This document shows, piece by piece, positions 41,584 to 51,748 of a stretch of 64,000 nt of DNA. The position numbers and the translations under genes are program-made. Positions within the stretch are counted from its first letter, which is position 1. Each line of letters starts with the position of its first letter. The DNA is taken from NCBI RefSeq assembly GCF_029919255.1, contig NZ_CP123991.1:2147833-2211832 (forward strand), written 5' to 3'. The stretch comes from a cyanobacterium endosymbiont of Epithemia clementina EcSB. GTDB taxonomy: Bacteria > Cyanobacteriota > Cyanobacteriia > Cyanobacteriales > Microcystaceae. The notes under the pieces are model-generated. The model worked only from the letters and a program-made list of their open reading frames with translations. It was not told where the DNA came from and searched no databases.

Positions 41584-42528
41584 ATGAATTATGAATCTGA
41601 GCTAGTTTCCCTATCAACTATTCCGACTGCCCCAGCAGGATTTAAGTCTGGTTTTGTCGGGATTATTGGTCGTCCAAACGTTGGAAAATCAACCCTAATG
41701 AATCAATTAGTAGGACAAGAAATTGCAATTACGTCTCCTATATCCCAAACTACTCGTAACCGCTTAAGAGGAATTTTAACCGTTGAAGAAGCACAAATCA
41801 TTTTAATTGATACTCCAGGAATTCATAAACCTCACCATCAACTCGGAAAAATTCTAGTACAAAATGCTAAATCTGCAATTAACTCTGTTGATATTATTCT
41901 CTTTATTGTTGACAGTTCTGTCCTAGCAGGAGGAGGTGATCACTATGTTGCTGAACTCTTAGGAACTTCCACTAATCCAGTTATTTTAGGACTCAATAAA
42001 ACGGATCAACAACCCTCAGATTACCATCCTTTAGATAAAAGTTATTTAACTCTAGCTCGACCTTATAACTGGCCAGTTATAAAGTTTTCAGCGTTAACTG
42101 GAGAAGGATTAGAGCCGTTACAAAAGACATTGATAAATTACCTTCCTCCTGGTCCCTATTATTACCCACCCAATCTAGTGACTGATCAACCTGAACACTT
42201 CATTATGGGGGAACTAATTCGAGAACAAGTTTTACAGCAAACTAGCCAAGAAATTCCTCATTCTGTTGCAGTTGTTATTGAAAAAGTTGAAGAAACTTCT
42301 AATCTAACTCGTGTTTTTGCCGCAATTAATGTGGAAAGGGACTCCCAAAAAGGGATTATTATTGGCAAAAAGGGGAATATGCTTAAAGCCATAGGAAGTG
42401 CTGCAAGAAAACAAATACAGAAACTAATTATGGGAGAAGTTTATTTAAAACTTTTTGTAAAAGTAGAACCAAAATGGCGACAATCAAGTTTACGTTTGTC
42501 AGAATTTGGTTATCATCTTGAATTTTAA
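41584..42528 (+). CDS. era: GTPase Era
   Basis: 314 aa. G1 GRPNVGKST (29-37), switch TTRNRLRGI, G3 DTPG, G4 NKTD and SAL (G5) form the GTPase. The C-terminal KH domain carries GIIIGKKGNMLKAIG and KLFVKVEPKWR. Era binds 16S rRNA near its 3' end and is needed for 30S maturation. Normal size with all motifs. Follows the CYTH gene by 64 bp. A 14-bp AT hairpin begins at the stop codon. Confidence 0.97.
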   Translation: MNYESELVSLSTIPTAPAGFKSGFVGIIGRPNVGKSTLMNQLVGQEIAITSPISQTTRNRLRGILTVEEAQIILIDTPGIHKPHHQLGKILVQNAKSAINSVDIILFIVDSSVLAGGGDHYVAELLGTSTNPVILGLNKTDQQPSDYHPLDKSYLTLARPYNWPVIKFSALTGEGLEPLQKTLINYLPPGPYYYPPNLVTDQPEHFIMGELIREQVLQQTSQEIPHSVAVVIEKVEETSNLTRVFAAINVERDSQKGIIIGKKGNMLKAIGSAARKQIQKLIMGEVYLKLFVKVEPKWRQSSLRLSEFGYHLEF

Positions 42529-42557
42529 ATTTTTATTTTTAATAAAAATAAAAATTT
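42527..42557. terminator. AT-only hairpin at the end of era
   Basis: AAATTTTTATTTTT and AAAAATAAAAATTT are exact 14-base complements with a 3-base loop, starting within the era stop codon. It has no G-C pairs, so stability is low. It could serve as a bidirectional weak terminator. Confidence 0.5.
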
Positions 42558-42599
42558 ATTGATGATTATATCTTTATTCAGACAGATTCTTTATCCCGA

Positions 42600-43560
42600 T
42601 AGATTTTTTCTTAGCTAGTTTGAGTATGGCCGTAGAAATTGTATCTGTTTCCGCCAAAAGTTTATATACTTGTGTTGCTAGTGGACAAAATTTTATCAGC
42701 AAAGAGTTCGGAAACCTAGTTAGAGTCATAGCAGCATTTTAGATCTTTCTCAAGGGTTACAATATCAAATAATTTCCCAAGTAGGAAAACCTATGAATGA
42801 TCGAACCCCTGTTTCTACTAGCTAGTTTTAACTCTCTTTATCAATAAGAATTCAATCCTTATAATAGTTTTGAGAATTATTAGCTACTTATTCATCTGAC
42901 TTAGTTCAGAGTAGCCGTTGTTTTTATTGTTTTCACTGCAATAAACTAGGAAGTTTAGAAGTAGGTGATACTCTCGAAGTATTAGTTATTGGAGTGATAT
43001 CCAATACTCAGGGTAGTATTAATTTCTATTTAAATCAACCTAAATCAGTTAAATGGTTTCAACTTGAATAAATCAATCCTGAACAAGATGCTCCACATTT
43101 ATGAAGCTATTTTGAAGTAGAAAATAAAGAGGTAGCTATCTTAAAAAGAGAGCAATATATTTGTTTTAGCAATAAAGAATCTTGCTTTAATTTCACCGGT
43201 AGAGAATAATCAAGAAAATGTAGAAAATTTCGCTCTAATGCCATAGAACAAACAATTAGTTTATTTCTAGAATCTCTAGAGAAAGGGATGTCAGAATGTC
43301 CTAACAATATGATTGGATTTTATCTCCCTATTAATTATTTATATTGTTTGTGAGGAAAGATCAGAAGAACAATTTATGAGCGGTGTTACCCCTGAAGAAA
43401 AATATTATCGTTTAGCCTTTAATCCATTAAATGATAATTAGTTTTTTGGGTGTTTTTTCTGCTAATAGCAAAACTATATTGGTCGATATTTATCTCCCTG
43501 TTTGACATCCGCCATTTGTAAAAATTGTGATTAAAAAGTTGAGTAAATTAATAGTTAATC
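42600..43560 (+). pseudogene. Unidentified decayed gene(s)
   Basis: The plus strand reads MAVEIVSVSAKSLYTCVASG followed by QNFISKEFGNLVRVI, then after stops FYCFHCNKLGSLEVGDTLEV, LVIGVISNTQGSINFYLNQP, KSVKWFQLE, INPEQDAPHL and FEVENKEVAILKREQYICFS. The peptide has the texture of a genuine protein and runs about 300 codons, with at least eight stops. I do not recognise the family. The plus-strand 'gene' ends before the DUF924 relic. Confidence 0.5.
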
Positions 43561-43567
43561 GTGACTA

Positions 43568-44000
43568 ATGAATAACTATTATCAAGATATTTTAGATTTC
43601 TGGTTAGGTCAATTCACTTCCATTAATTATGGGAATACTCAAAAATTTTGGTTTATTAAAAAGCTTAAATTTGACCAAGCTGTGCGATCTCGGTTTTTAT
43701 AGACCTATAAATTAGCGACTTCTTATCAATTAGATAACTAAGATAAATCTCTATTGAGTTGTATAGCTTTAATTATTTTACTGGATCAATTTCCTCAAAA
43801 ATGGAGAGGCTAGCATGCTCCTCTAACTCCTGGGAAAGTAAAATTAGGTCAGTGGGCTAATCGATAAGATAAAATGTGGATTCTATCTCCTCAAACATCG
43901 ACTCTAGTCCATTAAATATTTTAAAAAACTCTAACAAAGAGTCGAGAAAAATTCGTTGTCCAGCGATTCCTATTAACCAGGAATTGCTATCAAACCAGGT
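43568..44000 (+). pseudogene. DUF924 family protein, decayed
   Basis: The translation MNNYYQDILDFWLGQ, NTQKFWFIKKLKFDQAVRSR, then a stop, TYKLATSYQLDN, a stop, and SLLSCIALIILLDQFPQKWR match the N-terminal third of DUF924 (IL.FWFG, W......FD..IR..F...Y, L..I.LLDQF.RN). TAG and TAA codons interrupt it at about 43699, 43739 and 43812. The C-terminal two thirds are not recognisable. Function of the family is unknown. Confidence 0.78.
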
Positions 44001-44085
44001 AAATTGAATTAAGGTTTTAGGTTAAGCATTACATATCTCTCCTTAGGGTAAAGATTTATTACTTGACTTGACTGACGACAGATTC

Positions 44086-44757
44086 TCATCCCTTTTCCTT
44101 GCCATGATTAAAAGGACAACCAGAGGTTAATTTCTGGAGAAAAGTACTATTATCAAAATAATGCTCAACTTCTAAAATTTTTAAGTCATCTGTGACCCTA
44201 GCAATACTTAAACCCACGATTTCGATAGTTTGTCCTGTGGGTTGGTGATCTTTATATGGACCATTAAATGTTCCCCAATGTCGCCATTTAAAAGTAATAT
44301 TAGGTGGTCCTGATAACACTTCAGTTAATTCCCAAAGAAAACCATTAGGAAAAGCCTTATGAAATAGTTCAAAGGAAGATTCAAAAGTTTCTTCCGTAGC
44401 ACTGTACTTTTCACCATCATCAATAAATAAATTGTAAGTTCCTTGCTCGGACACCTTTTGGGCTGTATAAAACTGTCCGCCATTGCTGCTCATCCGAAAT
44501 TTATCGGTTACGATTGATAACCATTGTTCTGGATTAGTCTTATGAGAGGCTTCCATTTCAAAAGTTCTCACCAAGTTTTCAACAATTGCTTCTAATGACC
44601 CCTCAGGATGATTAAATTGGCTTTCTACTCTGAGAAATTGATTAGTATAGGAATAATCGGGACGTTCGCCGTTGCGCCATTGCACCCCTTCATCATTAGC
44701 AATCACTGTATCGCGGTCTTGTACCCAAATTGGTAATTTATCTGAGTCATAATCCAT
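44086..44757 (-). CDS. SnoaL-like / plant 'pathogen-related protein'-type protein
   Basis: 223 aa, cytosolic. It begins WVQDRDTVIANDEGVQWRNG, then PDYSYTNQFLRVESQFNHPE and GSLEAIVENLVRTFEMEASH. The second half has SFELFHKAFPNGFLWELTEV, SGPPNITFKWRHWGTFNGPY and GQTIEIVGLSIARVTDDLKI before VEHYFDNSTFLQKL. This matches the plant pathogen-related protein family and its cyanobacterial relatives, with a SnoaL-like alpha+beta barrel in the second half. The ligand or activity is not established. It ends CPFNHGKEKG. AAAGGAG lies about 6 bases upstream of the ATG. Intact. Confidence 0.8.
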   Translation of the reverse strand: MDYDSDKLPIWVQDRDTVIANDEGVQWRNGERPDYSYTNQFLRVESQFNHPEGSLEAIVENLVRTFEMEASHKTNPEQWLSIVTDKFRMSSNGGQFYTAQKVSEQGTYNLFIDDGEKYSATEETFESSFELFHKAFPNGFLWELTEVLSGPPNITFKWRHWGTFNGPYKDHQPTGQTIEIVGLSIARVTDDLKILEVEHYFDNSTFLQKLTSGCPFNHGKEKG

Positions 44758-45049
44758 TTAAGTTCTCCTTTCGTATGATTTTAAGCCAAAACCCTTCTCT
44801 AAGAGTCTATTAGAAAGATACTATAATAATTATTAATTTTAGATTAAAATATTTATATAAGAAATATTAATTTTTTTGATTCTTAAATCGTACATAAAAA
44901 TAAAAATGCCAACTTTTTTAGTTCCAATAATTAATCTAGTAGGTTACTTGACAAAGTACAACTGATTTCTTCTAAAAATTAAAGTTGTAACTAACCTAGT
45001 CTACAAAATATATATATTTTTTTATCATTATTAAGAACAGGAAATCTGT

Positions 45050-45089
45050 AAAACAGACACATATAGCCTTTGGTAAATGTGTCTGTTTT
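45050..45089. terminator. Orphan hairpin
   Basis: AAAACAGACACAT and ATGTGTCTGTTTT are a perfect 13-bp inverted repeat with a 14-base loop. The stem flanks look like a bidirectional terminator, with A-run before and T-run after. No intact gene ends nearby, so it probably belonged to a gene now lost. Confidence 0.55.
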
Positions 45090-45324
45090 AAATTTATATA
45101 ATCCTATGGTTTTCTAGTAACTATTTTTTGTAGAAAATTACTACTAACGATTACGAATCGTTACAGAGATATAATAAAAATTATACATTTGAGTATTCAC
45201 TACTATTGGTTATGGTCAGTCTTGAATTTCCTTGACTTACAGTCATTATTTTAATTTTCATACTAGCAGCTTTCGCCCCTCTCTATTATGCCAGATAAAT
45301 AGATAATTTTCTGTTTAATAGTAA

Positions 45325-45440
45325 AATTTGATAGTTTTAGTTCTTCCAATTCCGTTAGCTATATTTTTAGGCAGTTTGGTATCTAGCACTCGCTTTTTTA
45401 AAACACTTTTTTATTTTATACTTGTTTAAGCTCATTTACC
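45325..45440 (-). repeat. Dispersed repeat, copy D
   Basis: Contains TTTGATAGTTTTAGTTCTTC, then CCGTTAGCTATATTTTTAGG, CAGTTTGGTATCTAGCACTC, GCTTTTTTAAAAC and CTTGTTTAAGCTCATTTACC. These line up in order with copies C, E and F. The last block is shared almost exactly with copy E (TTATTTAAGCTCACTTAC). Confidence 0.55.
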
Positions 45441-46229
45441 TGAATACCACTCAGAGTACTCAGGTGAAGTTCTAAACCCTTTGCTCATAACAATTAATTA
45501 ATTTCACAAGCTAAGCATTGTTCTTAGCTTGTTTTCCATTTAAGCTAACTAAAACTAACATCGGAATTTAAGATAATGAAATTACCTCCATTCTCTGAAC
45601 CTGGGAATTGGCACCGAAAAGGAACCAAAGACATATAAAGCCATCAAGGTCAGAAGACAAGTTATTTCCTGTCTGTTTCTGGGTTACAAAATAACGCTTA
45701 CTGTCAAAGCAACACCCGTCCAGAACAATGTTTTACTTCGAGCAGGACACAGTCCAAAAAGTTTCATTGTTTAAGTCTCCTATTGTTTAACCTACTTAGA
45801 GCATTCCCATTCTTTGGTAATAACAGTTACTTCATTCTAATTCTATTTTAGATAAAATCTACCGTATCTGAAATTATCTTTAAGAAATCACAGAATATTT
45901 ATTATTTAACGAAGTTTATCTTCTAGAAGTTAGTTTTATTTATAGAGATAATCTTAGTGTCATGATAAAGTAACAGAGAGATGGATGCAAAATTAAAATT
46001 TCTAAATTTTTTCCTCTATTTTAACCAAGAGAAACCTAGTTAAGATGGCTATAGATTCAATTTAATTATATTGATTTAGTTAAGTAATTATGAGCTAAAA
46101 AAAATAAATACAATCTAAGAACCAGGATGTTTTTACTAAAATATAATGAAATATTAATTCATGAAGTTTTTAACTACTACAAAAAACTCATAAGAAATTG
46201 ATAATAAGTAAATTGTTCACAACTTCAAC

Positions 46230-48569
46230 ATGACTATTTTATTAAACCTAGACCTTTCGGAAAAACTACAACAACTCCGCAATAGTTTGCGCCTTGGACA
46301 AAAACAGTTAGCAGATTGGGAAAGGGGAGAAATGGCAATATCTGCAGTTCCTGGGGCCGGTAAATCTCATAGTTTGGCAGTAGCGGCGACTATCATGATC
46401 GGACGCTATCAATTACACCCTAAAAAACAACTGATTATCGTGACTTATACCCGTTCTGCAGCGGCTGGCATTAAAGCTAAGATTAAAAAATGTTTGAAAG
46501 AATTACGATTATCTCAAACAGGTTTTATGGTACAAACTTTACACGGTTTAGCACTTAATATTGCTAGTCATAATCCTAAGTTATCTCAGCTTAACTTAGA
46601 CACCGCTACCATTGTTATTCCTACCCCTAGTCATCATATTATTCGGACTTCCGTAGAAGAGTGGATTAGTGCCAACCCTCACCACTACCAAGTTTTATTA
46701 CAAGGATTCCAATTTGATGGAGAAGAAACGGAAAGACTACGTCGTCAATTGGTATTACGTACTGAAGTTTTACCTAAACTAGCTCACATTATTATCCGTG
46801 AAGCTAAAAGTTCAGGACTTTCTCCCCAAAAGATAGCACAATTAAGCAAATATTCGGCAGATCATTATAATATTTTAGGAATAGGAGCAGGTTTATATAA
46901 ACAGTATGAAAAAGTGATGCGATCACTAGATTTTATTGATTATGACGACATAACTTTAGCATCTTTACGAGTTTTAGAAAATACAAATATTCGTAATCGT
47001 TGGCAACAAGAAACTTTTGCCGTTCTTGAAGATGAAGCTCAAGATTCTAGCCCCCTTCAAGAAAAACTAATTAACTTATTAGCTCAAGATTCTAATCATT
47101 CTGACAATCCACCTAATTTGATTCGAGTTGGTGATCCTAATCAAGCGATTAATTCTACTTTTACTCCTGCTGATCCTATTTATTTTAATTGGTTTTGTAA
47201 ACGCTGTGAAGCTCAAAATAATTTAGCCATTATGAATCAAGCTGGACGTAGTAGTAAAGTTATTATTGATGCAGCTAATTTTACTCTAAGTTGGGTTAAC
47301 AGTCAATGGATAAATGAAACAAAAAATAGGCAAAACCTCGAGTCAAATAAAAATAGTTTTTCTTTGACTAAAGAATATATTCCTTTTCGTCAACAGTATA
47401 TTTATCCAGTCAAAAAAAATGATCTTCAGCTTAACCCTAAATCTGTGGGAAAAGGGTTAGAAATTTATACACCAAAAGATATATATACAACCGTAGAATT
47501 AATAGAAGAAAGAATTGTAAAACTTTTCAAAAACAATCCCAAGCATAATTCAGCTATTTTAGTTAGAGAAAATCGTCAAAGTCGATTTTTAGCGGCAAAT
47601 CTAGCTCATTTAAGAAAAGCTCACGGAATTAAAATATATGAAGTAGGAGAAGTAGAGCGATTCTCTAAAATTCCTGAAGAAATCCTTAAAATATTACGTT
47701 TTATTGATCGTCCTCATTCCGCAGAATATTTAAAATCAGCCTTAGAAATTTTAGAAAAACGAGATTTAATTGCGACTCAAGATCTCAATACATTAGTTAC
47801 CTATCCAGAAAATTTTCTCTATCCTAATCCCTTAATTAAGAAACAAAAAAAAGAAGTATTACAAGCGCGTCGTTACTGTTGTAATCTCTTACGGGCTAAA
47901 TTAGAATTACCATCCTATCAACTTATACCATTTTTAGGAATGACTCTTAAATATACAGGATCAGAATTAGCTACAGTTCAAAAACTTTCTGATCGCATTA
48001 ATCGACAAATTATAGAAAATAATTCCTTAAAAACAACTATCAAAACCCTTCAAGAAATTGTCAGTATTGAAGGGTTTGAAGAAGTAGAAGAAGACAATGA
48101 AGATCGTTACACAAAAGCCAATCAATTGACAATCATTACTATGCACAAAGCCAAAGGATTAGATTGGGATTATGTCTTTATTCCTTTCTTACATAAAGAT
48201 GTTTTGCCTGGTAGTCCTTGGGTTCCTACTGCGGCTAAATTTCTAGGAGATTTTGCTTTTGCAGAAGTAGCTCGTGCTCAAATTCGATCAGCAGTTCACG
48301 GACAACATATCACCCAAGAATTAGTCAGCGAGATATCTGAACCTAAGAAAGCTTGGGAAGAAGCGGCACAACTTAAGAAAGCCGAAGAATATCGCTTACT
48401 TTATGTAGCAATGACAAGAGCAAAACGCTTATTATGGATGTCTGCTGCCCATCTGGGCCCTTTTCGTTGGAATGTTTTTCAAGGGAATAAAACAATCAAT
48501 TTGCAACCGAAAGTTCCTTGTCCTATTATACCAATTTTGAAGGAACAATTTCCTGAATCAATTATGTAA
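46230..48569 (+). CDS. UvrD/Rep-like superfamily I DNA helicase
   Basis: 779 aa. Q-motif-like QKQLADWE, motif I (Walker A) AVPGAGKSH (39-47), Ia VTYTRSAAAGIK, motif II LEDEAQD, motif III VGDPNQAINS, motif V MHKAKGLDWDYVFIP and motif VI EEYRLLYVAMTRAKRLLW. It unwinds DNA 3' to 5' in repair or replication restart. The 2B-domain insert is shorter and more divergent than in canonical UvrD, and it resembles the second ATP-dependent helicase type common in cyanobacteria. Intact and alone between deserts. Confidence 0.9.
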   Translation: MTILLNLDLSEKLQQLRNSLRLGQKQLADWERGEMAISAVPGAGKSHSLAVAATIMIGRYQLHPKKQLIIVTYTRSAAAGIKAKIKKCLKELRLSQTGFMVQTLHGLALNIASHNPKLSQLNLDTATIVIPTPSHHIIRTSVEEWISANPHHYQVLLQGFQFDGEETERLRRQLVLRTEVLPKLAHIIIREAKSSGLSPQKIAQLSKYSADHYNILGIGAGLYKQYEKVMRSLDFIDYDDITLASLRVLENTNIRNRWQQETFAVLEDEAQDSSPLQEKLINLLAQDSNHSDNPPNLIRVGDPNQAINSTFTPADPIYFNWFCKRCEAQNNLAIMNQAGRSSKVIIDAANFTLSWVNSQWINETKNRQNLESNKNSFSLTKEYIPFRQQYIYPVKKNDLQLNPKSVGKGLEIYTPKDIYTTVELIEERIVKLFKNNPKHNSAILVRENRQSRFLAANLAHLRKAHGIKIYEVGEVERFSKIPEEILKILRFIDRPHSAEYLKSALEILEKRDLIATQDLNTLVTYPENFLYPNPLIKKQKKEVLQARRYCCNLLRAKLELPSYQLIPFLGMTLKYTGSELATVQKLSDRINRQIIENNSLKTTIKTLQEIVSIEGFEEVEEDNEDRYTKANQLTIITMHKAKGLDWDYVFIPFLHKDVLPGSPWVPTAAKFLGDFAFAEVARAQIRSAVHGQHITQELVSEISEPKKAWEEAAQLKKAEEYRLLYVAMTRAKRLLWMSAAHLGPFRWNVFQGNKTINLQPKVPCPIIPILKEQFPESIM

Positions 48570-48682
48570 ATACTTACCCGGTTTACATTCCTTAAATCTA
48601 TCAACTATGATAATAATTAAATTGTCTATAGCATTATGCAAATACGTTAAAATCTTTTTTAAGAAGCAGAAATTATAAGGAT

Positions 48683-49774
48683 TTATTTAGGTTCTGAGAG
48701 GGGAATGGCTCGTCCTTGAGCTTGTAATTTAGGAATTAAATAAAGGTTTTGCAGTAAAACTCCTGCACCAGCTACCCAAGGAGGAACAATTAATGCCCCC
48801 AAAATTCCCAAAATTTGAACCCCACTCAACACCGCCAATAATTGGTATAGAGGAGAAACATTGACCGAAGATCCTACTAACAGAGGATCAAGCACATAGG
48901 TTTCCACATTCTGAATAAATAAAAATAGCAACAGAACCCAAAGAAACACCCACCCCCCTTGGGCAATTGCTACAATCAAGGCAGGAATTGAGCCTAAAAC
49001 TGGACCAAAAAAGGGAATTAGATTAGTAATTCCAGCAATAGTTCCTAAACCTAGAGCAAACTCGGAAATACCCAGGAATCTTAGCCCTAAACTAACAACT
49101 AACCCCAAAATAAACGAGACTAAAAGCCTCCCTTGAATATAACCTCCCATCCGTTGACTAATGGGAATTACCTGAGCTTCTAAACGTTCATCCCAAGGGT
49201 GAGGAAATAAATTGACAATGCCCCCAATTAATTTTTTTGACCCTGATAACATATAACCAGAGAGCAAAACGGCTACAATTACGTTGAAAACTCCCCCCAG
49301 AATGCCCCGCGTCACACCACCAACACCGATGAGGAATTTTTGACTGTAGCTCAATGTCCAAGACACCAGAGACTGAAGATCTAACAGTTGATTAATGAAA
49401 TCGAGGACTTCAGGTTGAGTAAAACCCCGTCTAGTAACCCAGTTTTGGAATTCCGTTTCTAAAATATCTAAATATACAGGTAATTTCTGTAACAACCGTT
49501 GAATTTGGGCAATAATTGTTGGACCTAGGATTAAACTCATTCCAGTTATCAAGGTTAATAAGCCTAAATAGACAAAAATCACAGCTAGCCAGGGGGGAAT
49601 CCCTCGTTTTTCTACACTTTTTACCAGAGGAGCTAGAGTAGAAGCAATAACCACCGCGATCATCAAAATCACCAAAAGATTTCGCAGTTGCCATAGTAGA
49701 ATCAACATAAACCCAGAACCTACTAGTAATAGTAAGTTAGACGGAGAAATAGCAATTATTCGTTTATGTATCAT
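48683..49774 (-). CDS. AI-2E family transporter (PerM/TqsA-like permease)
   Basis: 363 aa from ATG 49774 (a TTG four codons upstream is less likely). About eight membrane spans with the family pattern: N-terminal pair (LLLVGSGFMLILLW), VIASTLAPLVKSVEKRGIPP, an intervening helical region, and the C-terminal GTIAGITNLIPFFGPVLGSI followed by PALIVAIAQ and LDPLLVGSSVNVSPL. Members export autoinducer-2 or act as sodium/proton antiporters; the substrate here is unknown. Only 113 bp separate its end from the convergent helicase gene. Confidence 0.9.
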   Translation of the reverse strand: MIHKRIIAISPSNLLLLVGSGFMLILLWQLRNLLVILMIAVVIASTLAPLVKSVEKRGIPPWLAVIFVYLGLLTLITGMSLILGPTIIAQIQRLLQKLPVYLDILETEFQNWVTRRGFTQPEVLDFINQLLDLQSLVSWTLSYSQKFLIGVGGVTRGILGGVFNVIVAVLLSGYMLSGSKKLIGGIVNLFPHPWDERLEAQVIPISQRMGGYIQGRLLVSFILGLVVSLGLRFLGISEFALGLGTIAGITNLIPFFGPVLGSIPALIVAIAQGGWVFLWVLLLFLFIQNVETYVLDPLLVGSSVNVSPLYQLLAVLSGVQILGILGALIVPPWVAGAGVLLQNLYLIPKLQAQGRAIPLSEPK

Positions 49775-49786
49775 AGTTTTATTCAA

Positions 49787-51199
49787 CTTAAATCGGTTTA
49801 TAAGTAGTTAGTGAGGTATTCTAAGCTAGAAATATAGATCATCCCACCATGATCATTCTATTGTTGTTGTGACCAGTGATGGTTTTCCATCGTTGCCTCT
49901 TGGGTTTTTTCCATGAACGGACGGCGAATTTGTTAATATTTAGTCTATTATCTAGAGGTGAATATTTCATCACCTAGCCCCTTTGCATGAACTACATTAG
50001 CAATTAAAGGAGTAATAACAGCCGTGTCTTCTAACCATTGTGTGCTTCTTAGTCCATAATGAGGAAACATTCCATGGGCTGTATTTCTTACTAAAACAAT
50101 TCTTTTCCTGCTCCAAATTGAGTGATTATAATTTGCAATATTAGCTAGATGAACATAATAAGAACACTTTAGCAGGTTTTCAAAATTAGATAAACTGACT
50201 AATTGCTGAATAACTGAATATAAGGGCTGCTTTTTCTAATCTTTGCATCATCAATCTTATCAGCTCATCGTCTGGTTTATGATGCAAATAGTTTAAGGTT
50301 AAAGAACTATGAAAAAAATAATTGATAGATATGGTTGGTCTTGAAAGAAGTTGAAACAATCTCGGGTGAATTATTTAATGTTATATACTTTTTAACTTCA
50401 TAACTAGTCACTATTGCTATTGACTGTTCTTGAAGATATTTAGGTTTCATTTCCTCTGAAATAGACTCGAAAATATTATTAAAGGAACGGCAACGGGGCT
50501 CTGTTCAATCGTAATACTGAGGTTTTGCCCATTGACTCATTTTTTTATTCTCGTAAACAACCTGAAAAACTTCTGAATTAATTCCATCCGCTACTCTCAT
50601 TGACTTTGCTTGAAACTTTTTATTTTCTAGAGCATTAAACTTTTTAAGTTCTCTTTTGTTCTCATTTTCCATAATTAGTCTCTGATTGTATCTGATACAC
50701 AACTAATCTTGATATAATTGTACTCTTTTTCTAGATTCACACAACGATTGTTTATCTTAATCAATTCTGGCGGTAAGAATTTTTTTAAGGTTGTTTGCAA
50801 CTGATACCAAGGAATAGAAAGGCAACCTTTCTCATACTGATTCAAACAAGTTTCAAAGTTTAAAGAAATCTTCCGAACAATTTCTCCTTAAAGGTTTTTG
50901 AAATACCAGTATTTTTTAAAAGTGGAGGTTTTCTACTTGATAAAATTCACAAATTTCATCGATGACTAAACTACTGTTTACACCCAGTTTTTGTCAACTA
51001 ATAGCTGTTGCTAATCTCACGGAGCTAGCTCCAAATAATTAAAACATGGTAAACCTTTTCTGGTTAAGTATTAGACTTTAAAGTCATATTGATTACTACC
51101 AATTTTCTAATTATTTTAGGCAATGAGACAACTTTTTTAACAGACGGATTTTCTCGTAAGATAAAAAAGCTAATTTTTAATTTTAATTGTCAATTCTCA
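49787..51199. other. Debris between the permease and the pyrF operon
   Basis: About 1.4 kb. Minus-strand relics include LTLNYLHHKPDDELIRLMMQ, RKRIVLVRNTAHGMFPHYGL, RSTQWLEDTAVITPL and LVIDEICEFYQVENLHF, which look like remains of one or two unidentified proteins. A 65-codon minus-strand frame at 50505-50702 (inner ATG giving MENENKRELKKFNALENKKF) is open and hydrophilic. It may be a small protein but more likely belongs to this debris. Confidence 0.5.
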
Positions 51200-51748
51200 T
51201 TAATCATCAATTTTCACGGCTCCTGCACGGCAATCTCGTAACCATAAACGAATACCTTGCCCAATTGGCCCATCACTAGCGTCTTTAGGAGGTAAGGGAA
51301 GACCTCCATCATTAAGAGACGCTAATTGGGTGAATAATATCACTGCTCGCCACCCTTTTTCTGTTTGAGTCAGAAATAGCCAATAATAATTTTCTAGATT
51401 AACTAGACTTTCTTCCCCATACTGACGTTCCAAGGTGGTAAAAAAGACTTGTTGAGCTGTATCTTCAAGAACAGATTGATATTGCAGATTAGTCAGGGGT
51501 AACGGCTCAAATTCTGGACTCCCTGCCACTAAAACATATAGGGATGGAGGAAAAGGGCGATCACGTAATCTTTCTCGTTGAATCACCCTGTTAGCGTAAC
51601 TGGGTAAATCCTTCAACATCAACTCAGTCAACCTTTGAAGATCGGATGGGCAAGAGGTTAACTGAGGAGTGTTCTGAGAATAAACTTCTGATAGTTGGCT
51701 TAAGCAACCTACTGTCATTAACAGTCCTATAAATGTTCGTCTCATCAT
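51200..51748 (-). CDS. Exported hypothetical protein, translationally coupled to pyrF
   Basis: 182 aa from the ATG at 51748, whose ATG shares bases with the pyrF TGA stop (gtATGATGAG), a classic coupling arrangement. The N-terminus has a basic pair and a hydrophobic stretch ([18 protein letters not shown]), then the mature protein [31 protein letters not shown] and a C-terminal [15 protein letters not shown]; two Cys may pair. It is a conserved cyanobacterial protein of unknown function, presumably periplasmic or lumenal. Co-transcription with pyrF is inferred from the overlap. Confidence 0.75.
   Translation of the reverse strand: MMRRTFIGLLMTVGCLSQLSEVYSQNTPQLTSCPSDLQRLTELMLKDLPSYANRVIQRERLRDRPFPPSLYVLVAGSPEFEPLPLTNLQYQSVLEDTAQQVFFTTLERQYGEESLVNLENYYWLFLTQTEKGWRAVILFTQLASLNDGGLPLPPKDASDGPIGQGIRLWLRDCRAGAVKIDD

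Larger units (their letters stand above)
44758..46229. other. Gene desert with a hairpin and a repeat copy
   Basis: About 1.47 kb. It holds a stable hairpin (45050-45089), dispersed-repeat copy D (45325-45440) and a plus-strand relic at about 45575-45775 that reads LPPFSEPGNW or, in another frame, TYKAIKVRRQVISCLFLGYK and ITLTVKATPVQNNVLLRAGH. I could not place it in a family. The last 200 bp before the helicase gene are AT-rich with no clear promoter. Confidence 0.55.

Noticed and set aside
50505-50702. 65-codon minus-strand frame as a small gene
   Set aside because: Open and hydrophilic but adjacent to other relics, with no ribosome-binding site and no recognisable family. Left as debris.
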